Source: a virus. Taken from it: a stretch of 64,000 bases of DNA. Under the pieces are notes generated by a model. The model ran no database searches. It was given only the letters and a program-made list of their open reading frames with translations, and had not been told where the DNA came from. Numbering within the stretch: the first letter of the stretch is position 1; each line of letters starts with the position of its first letter. The DNA lies in the IMG/VR virus record IMGVR_UViG_3300027963_000035, positions 62,001-126,000 of that record. One strand, written 5' to 3'. The translations under genes were made by a program, and so were the position numbers. Below, piece by piece: positions 16,276 to 26,259 of the stretch.

Positions 16276-19200
16276 AATTCTTTTCTTTCTTTTGTTCCGT
16301 CTAGATTTGTTATAATTATTTGAATGTCTTCACTTTGTTCCGAGAAATCTGCTGGGCCATTTTTTGAATTAGCTTGGGCACTTAAGTTCTGCTTATCAAA
16401 CTTTTCTATTATCTCGTTGCTTGTTCTATTTATTTTTAGTTCTACTTCTTTCATGGTATAGTCATCTACTATTGTGGAGCTGTTTTTTGTGTACTTGTAT
16501 ATACTAACATTATTCTGTATTCCGCTTGTGTCCTGAGTTCCAAAATTATCAAAGACGCCAGATAGACTCATTACTGTTGTGTCTATACCTTCATAATAGT
16601 TTATTTCAGATATAAAGTAGTAGTTTCCATTGGAATTTAAGTATAGGGCATAATCTTCTTTAAAAGAATCTTCGGATGTTGCTTCTTCGTCTTCATTCTT
16701 TATGTTCAACTCTCCCTTTAAATCTCCGCTAATTTTTGCAACTATTCCATTGTAACCAAAATAACCCGATTTCTTTTCTGCTAAATTTTGACGGAATTTT
16801 ACTTGTATGCCCCCCAAATTAGCCCCATAAAACCCAGTAATATAAACATAATTTTCTTCTATCGACGTAACTTTACATAAATTCTCTGTTGATCCACTAT
16901 TGAAACTTAAGAAGTTATTGTAATTCTTTAATATTGTTTTATTTGGTATATTTTCATCGAAAACAACCTTTGAATTATTGGTATATTTTATGTTGCATCT
17001 TGAGATTTTTGATGTTCCCTTTATTATTATCTCTTGATTTAATGAATTTACTATTCGATAATTAGATGAGAGATTGCCATTAATTATTAAATTATTATTA
17101 TTTAATAATAATTTATTTTGATTCATTATTTTGATTAAGTCAAAATAATGATCTTGATTATTTATAGTTAATTTTATTTTATGTATGTCTTCTAAGTTAT
17201 TAAAATTAACTGATGTATCTTCGAGTTCAATCACATCGCTTCGCTCCAAAGAAGCGTTGGAGCTAAATATTTCATTATAGATATCGAAAATAAATGGAGA
17301 ATTATTTATTGGTTCCATTAATAAGTCTCTTCGATCATCGACATTGATTTGATTTTTATTTCCGTCAACAACCCCATACACCCCAGAGTTTATAGAAGAG
17401 AAAACTTCAATGTAACAATCTTCCCCCACTGACAGAGAGCTAAAATTGACATCAGGACAAAACAAAACCTTATCTTTATTATAAAAATTAATTAATTCTG
17501 TTTTTACAAAACTCTTAGTTGTTAGATCGCTTCTTCCTACAACATTCTCTAAAAATTTATTTCTATTAAATAAAGTTGCCCCTCCTGCAACTGAAGACTC
17601 CAGGTAATTGTGTGTTATTAATATCTCGTATTCTTCTAAGGGAGGTGTAACAAATTCACTATTGTTTCCAAATATATTTATTGTTTTAAGAACCGAATGG
17701 AAAGGTGCATTTTCTGTGACTATGTCCTTTACTTCTAATAATCTGTCTGAGGATAGGTTCTCTATTTCTAGATCAACATCGAATTTACCTGACCTACAAT
17801 AAGAGCACGGGTCAATGAAGTCTTTATCTATGTCACAGGGATTTGAAGAGTCCCTTATGCTTCCGTTGTACTCTTCCATGTTATAAACATTTTCAGAATA
17901 CGGGAATTCTGTTCTTACTTTTCCAAAAACTAAATCTTCATGAAATGGATGTCGTTCAACTAATATAGAATCTATTAATGGATCATCTTCTCTTATTAAA
18001 CGAACATTCCAATTTTTAAGCGGATATTGCCTGAAGACTTGTGAATCTTTTAGTATATTATATTCTTCCCTATCGTCTGCGAGAGGAAGCGATTTTATAT
18101 ACCTCTCCAGACTTCTCTCTTTTTCATTTATTGGCTCTTTATGATAATATTCAAACCTTATTATGTCATCTGCTTCTAGTTTGTGTTGAGTTGATATCCA
18201 ATTTAATTGAAATGGATTATCGGTAGATATTTCTACACTTTCATTAAAATTTAAAGATATTTCAACTTTAGATGTTGATTTAATTAAAAATAAATCGGGC
18301 AAATAGTTTTGACCGACTGGATTTAATAGAATTTTTTTTGAAAGAACAAATGATTCTTTCATCTCTGGTGTGTAAAAAAAAGAGTCTATATGGAAATAAG
18401 GCGATTTTATCTGCCAAAAATTCACTAATCTTAATAGTTTCATCCCGGCTTGAGAAAATGATTCTCTCATAGCTTGTATGGATCCTTTTTTCTTAAAAAG
18501 GGGCACCGCTTCTTTTATCTGCCTTCTCCATAAAGTAGGATCTGAACTCTTCAGCTTGAGATCTAAAGTATTTCCAAGATAACTTAAAAGTGATTCGCTT
18601 ATTACATTTGCATCAAATAAATCCACTATCTGATTAGTTAAATCCTCTAAAAATGTAAAACCCTTTGCAACCGATTTATTAAAATTATCTAAAACGTCTG
18701 GCGTTCTATCCTCGTCCGCTATTAGTGTTTTAAACATTTCGGGTAGGTATCTATCTAGTAATTCCTCATATTTCCCCGGAATTGTCTGATGGCTAGGTAT
18801 GCTTGTGTTTAATATCGTTGATCCGTTTAAGTAAAATCTCTCATGAATAGAAAGGGAAGATGCCCCAGCATAAGGGGTCCAGGTATAACATATGAAATAA
18901 TCACCCTCTCTTTTTCCGGAGGGATTCCATGTATAATTAAAAAGTCCCTCTGAGCAATCATCTTTTACAATTAAAGATTTTTCTTGATCTGTTGAAAGCC
19001 AAGCAGGAAAAGTTTCACTTCCAACTATCTCAACTGGCGTTGCTTCTTTATAATAAAAAAAGTCGTTGCCGTTAGGCATTTTGTATTCATAGTTAATTAT
19101 TATCTTATATGAACCTGGATCCTTATTCCAAGTTAAACTAATTTCTCCTGTGTCTAGGTTCACACTTCCGCAATTAACTTTAAATTCAGGAGAAATTCTA

Positions 19201-19583
19201 CCTGTTCTTATATCTGTTAATATGAATCTATTTTTCTTATCTAATGTAAATGTGTTAACTATATTCAGATCCTTAAATATAGTTCCACTTAGAGTTCCGC
19301 TTATAATCGGGGAGTGCTCTGTCATAAACTTAATGACTTTTTCGCCCGACCCAACGCCAGATGTTATTGCTTTGTGAATTTCTCCTTGAATATAATCATG
19401 GTTATAGTAACTCTCAGCAGAATATTCTTTATTATCTGTGCTGGCGAAATCTCTTTCAATAAAATATATTTTTAGTGTATCTACTTTATAGGGATCTATT
19501 GTTTTATTATTGACATCTTTTGTGTTAAATGTAAATAATATTTCATCCGTCACAGAAGGATTTTGATCTATTGTTAATATCAT
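16272..19583 (-). CDS. large baseplate protein with tail protein I-like domain
   Basis: An 1,103-residue baseplate component. At about residues 280-430 lies a region matching phage tail protein I (P2 gpI/TIGR02242-type): YLPEMFKTLIADE, then FTFLEDLTNQIVDLFDA, YLGNTLDLKL, and KKGSIQAMRESFSQAG. These proteins sit beside the J/gp6 wedge protein and connect the baseplate to fibres, which fits its place directly downstream of the gp6-like gene (two bases apart). The N-terminal 270 residues contain beta-sandwich-like sequence, and the 650-residue C-terminal extension is Asn/Ile/Ser-rich and beta-like, unusual for the family and perhaps a fibre docking arm. Confidence 0.75.
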   Translation of the reverse strand: MILTIDQNPSVTDEILFTFNTKDVNNKTIDPYKVDTLKIYFIERDFASTDNKEYSAESYYNHDYIQGEIHKAITSGVGSGEKVIKFMTEHSPIISGTLSGTIFKDLNIVNTFTLDKKNRFILTDIRTGRISPEFKVNCGSVNLDTGEISLTWNKDPGSYKIIINYEYKMPNGNDFFYYKEATPVEIVGSETFPAWLSTDQEKSLIVKDDCSEGLFNYTWNPSGKREGDYFICYTWTPYAGASSLSIHERFYLNGSTILNTSIPSHQTIPGKYEELLDRYLPEMFKTLIADEDRTPDVLDNFNKSVAKGFTFLEDLTNQIVDLFDANVISESLLSYLGNTLDLKLKSSDPTLWRRQIKEAVPLFKKKGSIQAMRESFSQAGMKLLRLVNFWQIKSPYFHIDSFFYTPEMKESFVLSKKILLNPVGQNYLPDLFLIKSTSKVEISLNFNESVEISTDNPFQLNWISTQHKLEADDIIRFEYYHKEPINEKERSLERYIKSLPLADDREEYNILKDSQVFRQYPLKNWNVRLIREDDPLIDSILVERHPFHEDLVFGKVRTEFPYSENVYNMEEYNGSIRDSSNPCDIDKDFIDPCSYCRSGKFDVDLEIENLSSDRLLEVKDIVTENAPFHSVLKTINIFGNNSEFVTPPLEEYEILITHNYLESSVAGGATLFNRNKFLENVVGRSDLTTKSFVKTELINFYNKDKVLFCPDVNFSSLSVGEDCYIEVFSSINSGVYGVVDGNKNQINVDDRRDLLMEPINNSPFIFDIYNEIFSSNASLERSDVIELEDTSVNFNNLEDIHKIKLTINNQDHYFDLIKIMNQNKLLLNNNNLIINGNLSSNYRIVNSLNQEIIIKGTSKISRCNIKYTNNSKVVFDENIPNKTILKNYNNFLSFNSGSTENLCKVTSIEENYVYITGFYGANLGGIQVKFRQNLAEKKSGYFGYNGIVAKISGDLKGELNIKNEDEEATSEDSFKEDYALYLNSNGNYYFISEINYYEGIDTTVMSLSGVFDNFGTQDTSGIQNNVSIYKYTKNSSTIVDDYTMKEVELKINRTSNEIIEKFDKQNLSAQANSKNGPADFSEQSEDIQIIITNLDGTKERKEL

Positions 19584-19585
19584 GA

Positions 19586-21136
19586 CTAATTGTTCTCATA
19601 TGTAAAATTGATCTGTATTGATTCTGGGCGTATAATCTCGTTGAATTTTGGTGTAATTATACTGCTGTTCCCATCGTCTGTGGTAAAAGACACCTCGTAT
19701 CTACTTGGGTCTTTGATATCAGATAGTTGTTTTATTATATCTATATCTCTTAATATTTTACCATAATCCCAATTTGAAATAAGGAAAAAGCTATTAATTC
19801 TTCTGTTTACTTTTTCTCTTACCTCGTCTTCGAATTTTCTATACAATCTGTCCATAAAGATATCCACACTAACAGCGGCGTTCAATACAGTTCCATCTCT
19901 TACACATACGTAATCTGTTATCATCTTTATTTGATCTATGTGACCCTTGAGTTCAGATTTTAGTTGGTCGCTAGCTAGCTCCAGATTACTTTCATCTTGT
20001 TTGGCTAGTATATATAAATCTACTATGTTTGCGGAGCACCCATAATTTCTTAGGACCGCTGTGGCCTTTCCAATCTGACCTTGATATGGACTAGTGAATT
20101 GCTCAGCAATTGTTTTATAGTCAGTGCCAGTTACGGCTCTATTTTGCGTTCTTAAGTATTGAGGGAGTTTCCTTCTTATATCCTCTATTGTATCTCCGTT
20201 GTATCCGTATTCTCCCTTTGTGTAATTATTAAATGTGACTGGAACACTAAGCTCATAACCAGTTGGATTAATAATAGTTTGAGTTTCAACAGATCCTGCA
20301 ACTATATTTCCGATGGTTCCGCCGCCTGTTCTGTACACTACCTCAATCACAGAGCCGCCAGAGGGCACCAGGCCTGCCCTGTTGTTGCCGAATATAACGA
20401 AAGCCGAATAATTGGAATCAAACTCTACTCTGTACTCCCTTCTGGGTTGGCTATCTGTAAAATAGTCCACCTTATTCCAGGAAACTCCGTCCACATAAAC
20501 TCTTATACTATCATATATTACCGATGGGTATGCCAAGCTTACTGTTTGATTTGGCGATCCGGTTCCATCTACTGTGTCTAATCTTGTTGTTCCTTCAAGG
20601 CCAACTACGCTTGCATTAACAAAGCCGCCTGCTGGAACCACTATGCTTTGATCAAATATTGGATTATTATTAGCATCTGCGGGGAATAATTCTATTCTTA
20701 TTAGTTGGTCGCCCGATGTTGTTGTTATATCAAATGGAGATGGTATATTTAAATCAAAATTTAAAACATTATTTATTTTGGCTGTCCAAAGTGATCGGGA
20801 ACAAATTGGCGGTTGAGGATTAAACCCTATTAATTTGCATAGTCTAAATGCATTCTCTACTTCTGTGACTGTGTCTATAAAGATTTCATTGGCAATTTGA
20901 TCCATTTTAAAACTAAGAGTATCTGCAAGAAACGCCCAGTTTTCTATCAGCATAATTGCCACAGAAGATTCTACGAAATCATTAAATTCTGTGGGGAACT
21001 TTTGCCTTATATATTCCACAAGTCTGGTCTTCATGGACCAGAAATCCTGATTAGTATAATTTAAATTAAATATATTGGGTTTACTTATGTTCTGTGATTG
21101 AGCATACGGGGTTATATCAAATGGGCAATTATTCAT
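19586..21136 (-). CDS. baseplate wedge protein, gp6/J-like
   Basis: A 516-residue baseplate wedge protein of the Baseplate_J/T4 gp6 family. The N-terminal helical domain has the family pattern FWSMKTRLVEYIRQKFP, then SVAIMLIENWAFLADTLSFK and LCKLIGFNPQPP. A beta domain follows (IYDSIRVYVDGVSWNKV), then GGGTIGNIVAGSV, and the conserved LRTQNRAVTGTDYKTIAEQF that marks baseplate J proteins. In T4, gp6 forms the inner iris ring of the baseplate. The operon order gp25-like, gp6-like, tail I-like is the usual one in contractile systems. Confidence 0.88.
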   Translation of the reverse strand: MNNCPFDITPYAQSQNISKPNIFNLNYTNQDFWSMKTRLVEYIRQKFPTEFNDFVESSVAIMLIENWAFLADTLSFKMDQIANEIFIDTVTEVENAFRLCKLIGFNPQPPICSRSLWTAKINNVLNFDLNIPSPFDITTTSGDQLIRIELFPADANNNPIFDQSIVVPAGGFVNASVVGLEGTTRLDTVDGTGSPNQTVSLAYPSVIYDSIRVYVDGVSWNKVDYFTDSQPRREYRVEFDSNYSAFVIFGNNRAGLVPSGGSVIEVVYRTGGGTIGNIVAGSVETQTIINPTGYELSVPVTFNNYTKGEYGYNGDTIEDIRRKLPQYLRTQNRAVTGTDYKTIAEQFTSPYQGQIGKATAVLRNYGCSANIVDLYILAKQDESNLELASDQLKSELKGHIDQIKMITDYVCVRDGTVLNAAVSVDIFMDRLYRKFEDEVREKVNRRINSFFLISNWDYGKILRDIDIIKQLSDIKDPSRYEVSFTTDDGNSSIITPKFNEIIRPESIQINFTYENN

Positions 21137-21150
21137 ATTATAATATAGTC

Positions 21151-21567
21151 TTAGGTTAAAGGAATTTGCAACCTTAATTCTTGAACTTCAGATATTTGAT
21201 CTGGATCTACAAATATAATTTTTATGCTTAATATATTTTCTATATCCTCGTAAGTATCGTAAGAATTTAGGTCACTTCTAGATGCTTGGCTCGAAACTTC
21301 TATTTGATTTACTACTATTCTGGGTTCCCACTTCTCTATAGAAGATATTATCATATTCCTGGCCAATGTCTCCAGAGCAGTATCATTTTGTTCAAATATT
21401 AGTCTTTTAAGAGGCGTTCCAAAATCTGGCAGGAATACACGTTCTCCTGGATTGGTTAGCAATAAAACCAACAAGTCAGATTTTATCTGATTTACTCCGC
21501 TTTGAGTTCTAAAAAATCCATGAGGACCTTTGGTAATTGGATATGGTGATCCTAAAAATTTATTCAT
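21151..21567 (-). CDS. baseplate wedge protein gp25-like
   Basis: A 138-residue GPW/gp25-family protein. The key region is VNQIKSDLLVLLLTNPGERV followed by FLPDFGTPLKRLIFEQND, which includes the conserved N-P-G-E-R and F-G-x-x-L. gp25 is a universally conserved component that links the baseplate wedge to the sheath and primes sheath assembly in contractile injection systems. Length is normal for the family. It lies 12 bases after the spike gene and 14 before the gp6-like gene. Confidence 0.92.
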   Translation of the reverse strand: MNKFLGSPYPITKGPHGFFRTQSGVNQIKSDLLVLLLTNPGERVFLPDFGTPLKRLIFEQNDTALETLARNMIISSIEKWEPRIVVNQIEVSSQASRSDLNSYDTYEDIENILSIKIIFVDPDQISEVQELRLQIPLT

Positions 21568-21578
21568 ATTTGTAATTT

Positions 21579-23708
21579 CTAACTAGTTGGGCAGTTCACC
21601 AGTGGCTCTAGCATGAATATGCTCGCCGCCGGAGCCGACTTACTGGCGCTTGCAAAAACTCTATCGCTAAGTCTTACGCATCCGTTTACGTAAACTAATG
21701 CCGGACCCACACAAGGTGCAGGAGATCCATCCTCTGCGACACAGTCTTTACCTGCTAACAGGTATATATTTTCATCGGCTAAGAATAAATGAGATTTTTT
21801 AGTAACATTTATGTAATAATCTTCCGTAGACACGAGTTTTAATCTACTGACTATTTGGATATAATCTGATGGATTCTTTTCCTTGTCTCCCACTATATCT
21901 ATCTTATCTTTACAGGTAGATATTATATATCTTCCTCCTGCTCTCAAGAATATCAACGATCTCTCGGGAGATTGGCTTTCCTGCATTCTTAAGAAATGAG
22001 GTCCACAATCATTCGTATATTGAGGAGCTTTTATTTGTATGTATTGTTGTTGAGTTTCTGGTTCCTGTATATTGGAATCACTCATCATTATTTCTAGTCC
22101 ATAACCACTTCTAATTTTAACATACGCTTTTTTAGCCTTGGCTTCGGGTTTTCCGCCTTCTTTTCTACATGGAGAACATTGTTCGTTTGTATCATCACAC
22201 ATATCTATAGTGTGATTAGATGTGCTTTGTAGATGAATTCCTCTCTGACTACCGGCGATGTTGGGAGGACATCCAGGGCAGTTGGCACTTCCTACTGTAT
22301 GATCATTTAATTCTATTTTATTTCCTGTAGCACTTTTTATTCTTATGTAATTATTTTCGGCTCTTAATTTTGAATTGTTCAGACCAGTTTTTTCAACATC
22401 GCTCATTTCTATTAAATGACCTGTGGCTGATTTCCAATATGATCTTCCTGCAAAATTATCATTGCATCCAAAATCGAATGGCTTTATTGATCGCTCCCAC
22501 CCCAGAGTTCCTCCTGGTTCTTCTACGCTATCATCCATCACAAATGTATGTCCGCTTATGCTTGTGAATTGTATTCCTGTTTGAGGTAGATCGCATTTAT
22601 TATTTTGGGGGGTGCCTGGACCTTTATATGGTCTGCATTCATTTTCGTGTTTGAAATATGGATTGTCGCCTGACTGACTATCTGGATACTTTGATGATGG
22701 ATGCCCTGTGCTTGGATGTCCACCAATTACCTTGCTATTACTTTTTCTCCCAGAGCAACTTGTTTTTTCTTTGGGATTATATGAAAGAGCCCCAGCAGTA
22801 TCTGTTTGAGCCTCTTCTCCATTTTGAAATCTTGAGATTGAACCATATATTTTTGCCGTATCGTCAGACGGACTTCCTTCATCTTGACCTTCTACGCAAC
22901 TTACATCTCCTGGCTTGGCTCCACAACTTGGGTGTGCCCATTGCCCTGCATAATGAATATGATCATCTTTAAACATCATCCAATTTCCACAACTGGACAT
23001 TATTTCCAATCTTTTCCATCTTCTATTACATTTTGGATCTCCATCCACCATTTTTACCATATGTTTTTCTGGTGTTTTAAATCCATAAATATTTGGATAT
23101 GTTATTCTTTTTTGAGCCTCTGTATCGTTTGAAAAATCAACTATTGAATTTAGATCAAATCCGTTATAGCTCTCAGTATTCCATGGAGGTAAAACTTGTG
23201 ACTCATCATTTCTACCGGCGAGATATCCTTTTCTATGACCCTTATGTATATCTTGGTATTCTTTGATATTACCTGTCCAAGAGTCTCTTCCTTGTCCTCT
23301 ATCTCTATTCCATACTGTTCCGTGATAGTACGGGGATTCCCTATTTCCTCCTTCGAAAGAAACAACCACAGCCGACCCTGCCGGTGGAACCCAATTCAAT
23401 CCGCAGTCATCAAATCCCCCCATGCTTGATATTGGCATTGCCCAAGGAAGCTCATCAACAGGAGTTTTTGGATTATGTAATAATGGACAAAAGAATCGTA
23501 TTCTGTTCATTTTCCATATATCAATTGTCTCAACACAGAGTGCTATGTAAACACCAAATAAAGTCTCATCTTGCATGTGTATCTTCAATCCATCGTTCAA
23601 TTCACTTTGAACAACGGATTTGGTTTCATATCTCATTGCACCAAATCGTTCTTCTATTGTTGCAAGTCTGAGTTCGATCGCTTTTAATTCTTTATCATTG
23701 ACAAACAT
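21579..23708 (-). CDS. baseplate central spike protein, gp5/VgrG-like
   Basis: A 709-residue central-spike candidate. After a short helix, residues 35-170 read as the OB-fold of gp5 (KIHMQDETLFGVYIALCVET, then VPPAGSAVVVSFEGG and SPYYHGTVWN). The second half carries repeated strand units with a G-H-x-I-x-M-x-D pattern (GHTFVMDDS, GHLIEMSD, GNKIELND, NHTIDMCDD, GLEIMMSD), as in the beta-helical gp5/VgrG needle. I see no lysozyme catalytic domain inserted as in T4 gp5. It follows the hub gene by 14 bases and precedes gp25. Confidence 0.82.
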   Translation of the reverse strand: MFVNDKELKAIELRLATIEERFGAMRYETKSVVQSELNDGLKIHMQDETLFGVYIALCVETIDIWKMNRIRFFCPLLHNPKTPVDELPWAMPISSMGGFDDCGLNWVPPAGSAVVVSFEGGNRESPYYHGTVWNRDRGQGRDSWTGNIKEYQDIHKGHRKGYLAGRNDESQVLPPWNTESYNGFDLNSIVDFSNDTEAQKRITYPNIYGFKTPEKHMVKMVDGDPKCNRRWKRLEIMSSCGNWMMFKDDHIHYAGQWAHPSCGAKPGDVSCVEGQDEGSPSDDTAKIYGSISRFQNGEEAQTDTAGALSYNPKEKTSCSGRKSNSKVIGGHPSTGHPSSKYPDSQSGDNPYFKHENECRPYKGPGTPQNNKCDLPQTGIQFTSISGHTFVMDDSVEEPGGTLGWERSIKPFDFGCNDNFAGRSYWKSATGHLIEMSDVEKTGLNNSKLRAENNYIRIKSATGNKIELNDHTVGSANCPGCPPNIAGSQRGIHLQSTSNHTIDMCDDTNEQCSPCRKEGGKPEAKAKKAYVKIRSGYGLEIMMSDSNIQEPETQQQYIQIKAPQYTNDCGPHFLRMQESQSPERSLIFLRAGGRYIISTCKDKIDIVGDKEKNPSDYIQIVSRLKLVSTEDYYINVTKKSHLFLADENIYLLAGKDCVAEDGSPAPCVGPALVYVNGCVRLSDRVFASASKSAPAASIFMLEPLVNCPTS

Positions 23709-23722
23709 TGGTTGGTTATCCT

Positions 23723-25381
23723 TTATTTTCTATCACATCTATCTGGATCAGTCTCGGTACGGATACTGAAGGCTGGGCCATCGTCTCCTCCTCCTAATTT
23801 AGCATCGGGCTGCAACTCTGCTCCCGGTACCGCTAGGAATAACTTTAATGTAGTAGAAAATTGTCCTTCTCTTATTTGATGACTTATTCCATTTATTTGC
23901 CAATTTTTGTTGCTAAACACAGGATTGCATAATGGTTGAGATAACCAATCTATATTTGTTGCTCTTGTAATCGGATCTGACCCAGCTCGTTCATAATCAT
24001 CTACTGTATTATACTTTTTTATATGAAAGGGATTAATTACAACAAGAGCCAAGGATTTGCCTTTCATTCCCACGGGAAAGCAATAGCTGGGATCTCCAAG
24101 TATTCTTAATTCTGCCTCAATACTGTTCAGTCCTTCCATGTGACTATTGGCTGCTTGATGTGCTGCATCGGCTGCCGCCGTTTCTTTGGCTTGATTACTT
24201 GGATCTCTATAGTGCATTTGAGACCCTCCAGGTGCTGAATTTGTACTTGTTCCGCCTTTTGCACGCTTATCATCGCAATTGGTATTTCCTTCCATTTTGG
24301 CATATTTGCCACTTACTGCTGATTGTGCGCCACCCGATTTAGAAGAAAATGCAAATTGCCAGTTAACACTAGGATTGAAACTCAGAACGGGACTAAGATC
24401 TCCTCCGTTTACTATATATGTTCCAATGTTCCTGTCTTCGCATTTTATACTCTTATCGCATAGATCTGGGCCAGGGTCTTCTTGTATTATTATGGTTCCC
24501 GCTACTTTAGGATCTTTTCCTTCATTTTTACCATCCCAATGCATTACCAATCCCTTGTTATTTGTTGTCGTTAAAGGAGCTATCCACCTCCTAACAGCGG
24601 CTAATTTATTTTGTTGATTGGTGGTCCAGACAGATTTTGGTCCATTACCATTATCATCTCCGTCTTTCCCTCCATTCCCATCTGAGATTTTGAATTTAAA
24701 TTCACTTTTTCCATCTGCGCTTAAGAATTTTACTTTTAGTTGAGGGCCTGGTTCTTTTTTTTCAAATAAATCTTTTATAGCTTGTTTTAAATCAACTTTC
24801 TTTTGATCACTTCCTATAACGCATTCGACTCTTGCTTCGGCTATTCTTGTTTGTGCATCTGTTGCTTCTATTGTATATTTTATTTTACCTTGTTCGTAAG
24901 CTATTTTTGCACTTATTGGTATTAACCTTATCCATCCTCCATCTCCTCCGTGCAATGTAGATACTGATACCTTATCGAATCCCTTTGACAGAGTACCGCA
25001 CACTGAACCTTCTTTCTCCACTATCCATCCAAAATCTAATACAAAATTCATTGTCCCATCTTCTGTCGAATCGTAAAGAGATTTATTTAGAGCTGTGAAT
25101 GCTCTTTCAAAACTTCCTCCCATTTCATCAAATATCTCAATAACACAGCCCATGCCCTCTGATGTTCCAAATTCCATCGACTTTATAACAGCGGTATTTC
25201 CACTTTTTGGATAAGAATTATTTCCAACTGTTAACACATCTACACCAAATTTTTTACTAAACAATCTTAACTCAACAAAAGGTGCGAAAGAGTGGCCCCT
25301 TATTGGTTTTTTCACAGTATCTATTGTTGCATTGCACCCGTATTTTTGAATTCCTTCAAGAAAATTTTGATTTACTGGCAT
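23723..25381 (-). CDS. baseplate hub protein, gp27/gpD-like
   Basis: A 552-residue protein between the gp53-like and spike genes, the normal place of the hub (gp27/P2 gpD/VgrG-N). The first 180 residues have the hub's beta-barrel pattern (VELRLFSKKFGVDVLTVG, then EFGTSEGMGCVIEIFDEM). A middle section with Gly/Asp-rich sequence and a C-terminal domain (LGDPSYCFPVGMKGKSLAL, then HQIREGQFSTTLKL) complete it. I start at the ATG at 25381 rather than the GTG two codons upstream, since AAAGG precedes it. The hub forms the channel that carries DNA from the tail tube to the spike. Confidence 0.68.
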   Translation of the reverse strand: MPVNQNFLEGIQKYGCNATIDTVKKPIRGHSFAPFVELRLFSKKFGVDVLTVGNNSYPKSGNTAVIKSMEFGTSEGMGCVIEIFDEMGGSFERAFTALNKSLYDSTEDGTMNFVLDFGWIVEKEGSVCGTLSKGFDKVSVSTLHGGDGGWIRLIPISAKIAYEQGKIKYTIEATDAQTRIAEARVECVIGSDQKKVDLKQAIKDLFEKKEPGPQLKVKFLSADGKSEFKFKISDGNGGKDGDDNGNGPKSVWTTNQQNKLAAVRRWIAPLTTTNNKGLVMHWDGKNEGKDPKVAGTIIIQEDPGPDLCDKSIKCEDRNIGTYIVNGGDLSPVLSFNPSVNWQFAFSSKSGGAQSAVSGKYAKMEGNTNCDDKRAKGGTSTNSAPGGSQMHYRDPSNQAKETAAADAAHQAANSHMEGLNSIEAELRILGDPSYCFPVGMKGKSLALVVINPFHIKKYNTVDDYERAGSDPITRATNIDWLSQPLCNPVFSNKNWQINGISHQIREGQFSTTLKLFLAVPGAELQPDAKLGGGDDGPAFSIRTETDPDRCDRK

Positions 25382-25393
25382 GTTCACCGGCCT

Positions 25394-25720
25394 TTAAAAT
25401 AATATATTGTTTGGTATGACTATATTTTCGCCGCTCTTAAATTCAAAAATATCTTTCATCCCATTGGCTTCTAATATTTTCCACCAAAAATCAGGAGTTC
25501 CGTAAGCTTGATTTGACATCAAGTCAGGTCTATACTCATATCCCTTTGTTATAACTGCATACCTATCACTCTTACTTGGAATATAATTCTTCTTTTTATA
25601 TGTTTTAAATGTTAAAAGTTTATTTTCTGTATAATACACGACCCCACTCTCTGCATATCTGCTTGAGAATCCTACAAATTTAGAAGGCTGTATATTTGTT
25701 TCTTCATAATAGTTTGACAT
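25394..25720 (-). CDS. baseplate wedge protein gp53-like (LysM)
   Basis: A 108-residue protein with the gp53 signature: YEYRPDLMSNQAYGTPDFWW then KILEANGMKD and GENIVIPNNIL. The YGTP-x-x-WW core is characteristic of gp53, which crosslinks wedges through a LysM-like fold in the T4 baseplate. Length is shorter than T4 gp53 but typical of compact homologues. It lies between the 177-residue gene and the hub gene, with gaps of 2 and 12 bases. Confidence 0.82.
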   Translation of the reverse strand: MSNYYEETNIQPSKFVGFSSRYAESGVVYYTENKLLTFKTYKKKNYIPSKSDRYAVITKGYEYRPDLMSNQAYGTPDFWWKILEANGMKDIFEFKSGENIVIPNNILF

Positions 25721-25722
25721 TT

Positions 25723-26256
25723 TTATCCACCTACCCTGAATATTCTTCCTTGTCCGGGCAAATCACTACTTTCATAAACAACTTCCCATGTCATATCCAC
25801 ACTAAATTTATAAGGAAGTTTTGTCTCGCTATCCCAAGCAACATCTGTTGGATATTTTACGCTGTATGTCCTCAGAACTGCGCAGGTGTCAAGTATTTCA
25901 CCGCCGGGCTTTAACAAATGTCCACATCTTAAAGCACATACTGGCGGCGGTGCGTATGGTTCAAAATTACCTACTCTCGGGTAAACTGCACTTTCAATTG
26001 TTCTTAAAGCAGTTAAATTTTTTTGTATGTCGCTATCTTGTGTTACTACAAAATAAGCAGTCCAATTTATGGATCTATTTTCTGAGTGACTATAGGTTTT
26101 CATGGGAAAACTTCGACCAATCACTGGCTCATCGTTGTAAGCAGCAGATTTACTATCTGATATATCGGGTAGCACATTCATGTATATTGTGCGTCCCTCT
26201 ATTTTAATATAACAGTCTTTTATATTATTAAGTATTTTTCCTGTTGTTGCATTCAT
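25723..26256 (-). CDS. tail tube/baseplate junction candidate
   Basis: A 177-residue beta-rich protein directly downstream of the tape measure. Strands such as CYIKIEGRTIYMNVLP and RSINWTAYFVVTQDSD, and LPYKFSVDMTWEVVYES, suggest a tube-like or connector fold. In other contractile phages this place is held by tail-terminator or tube-baseplate adaptor proteins (T4 gp48/gp54, P2 gpU types). Sequence alone does not decide which. A short Cys-containing segment (CALRCGHLLKPGGEILDTC) is unusual for a phage tail protein. Confidence 0.55.
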   Translation of the reverse strand: MNATTGKILNNIKDCYIKIEGRTIYMNVLPDISDSKSAAYNDEPVIGRSFPMKTYSHSENRSINWTAYFVVTQDSDIQKNLTALRTIESAVYPRVGNFEPYAPPPVCALRCGHLLKPGGEILDTCAVLRTYSVKYPTDVAWDSETKLPYKFSVDMTWEVVYESSDLPGQGRIFRVGG

Positions 26257-26259
26257 TTT

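Noticed and set aside
20159-20581. Plus-strand open frame of 140 codons opposite the gp6-like gene
   Set aside because: The minus-strand gene has clear baseplate motifs across the region; the plus frame has no ribosome site and random composition.
21579-23708. T4 gp5-type lysozyme domain in the spike
   Set aside because: No E-D-T catalytic lysozyme pattern between the OB-fold and the needle repeats; only OB and beta-helix sequence seen.
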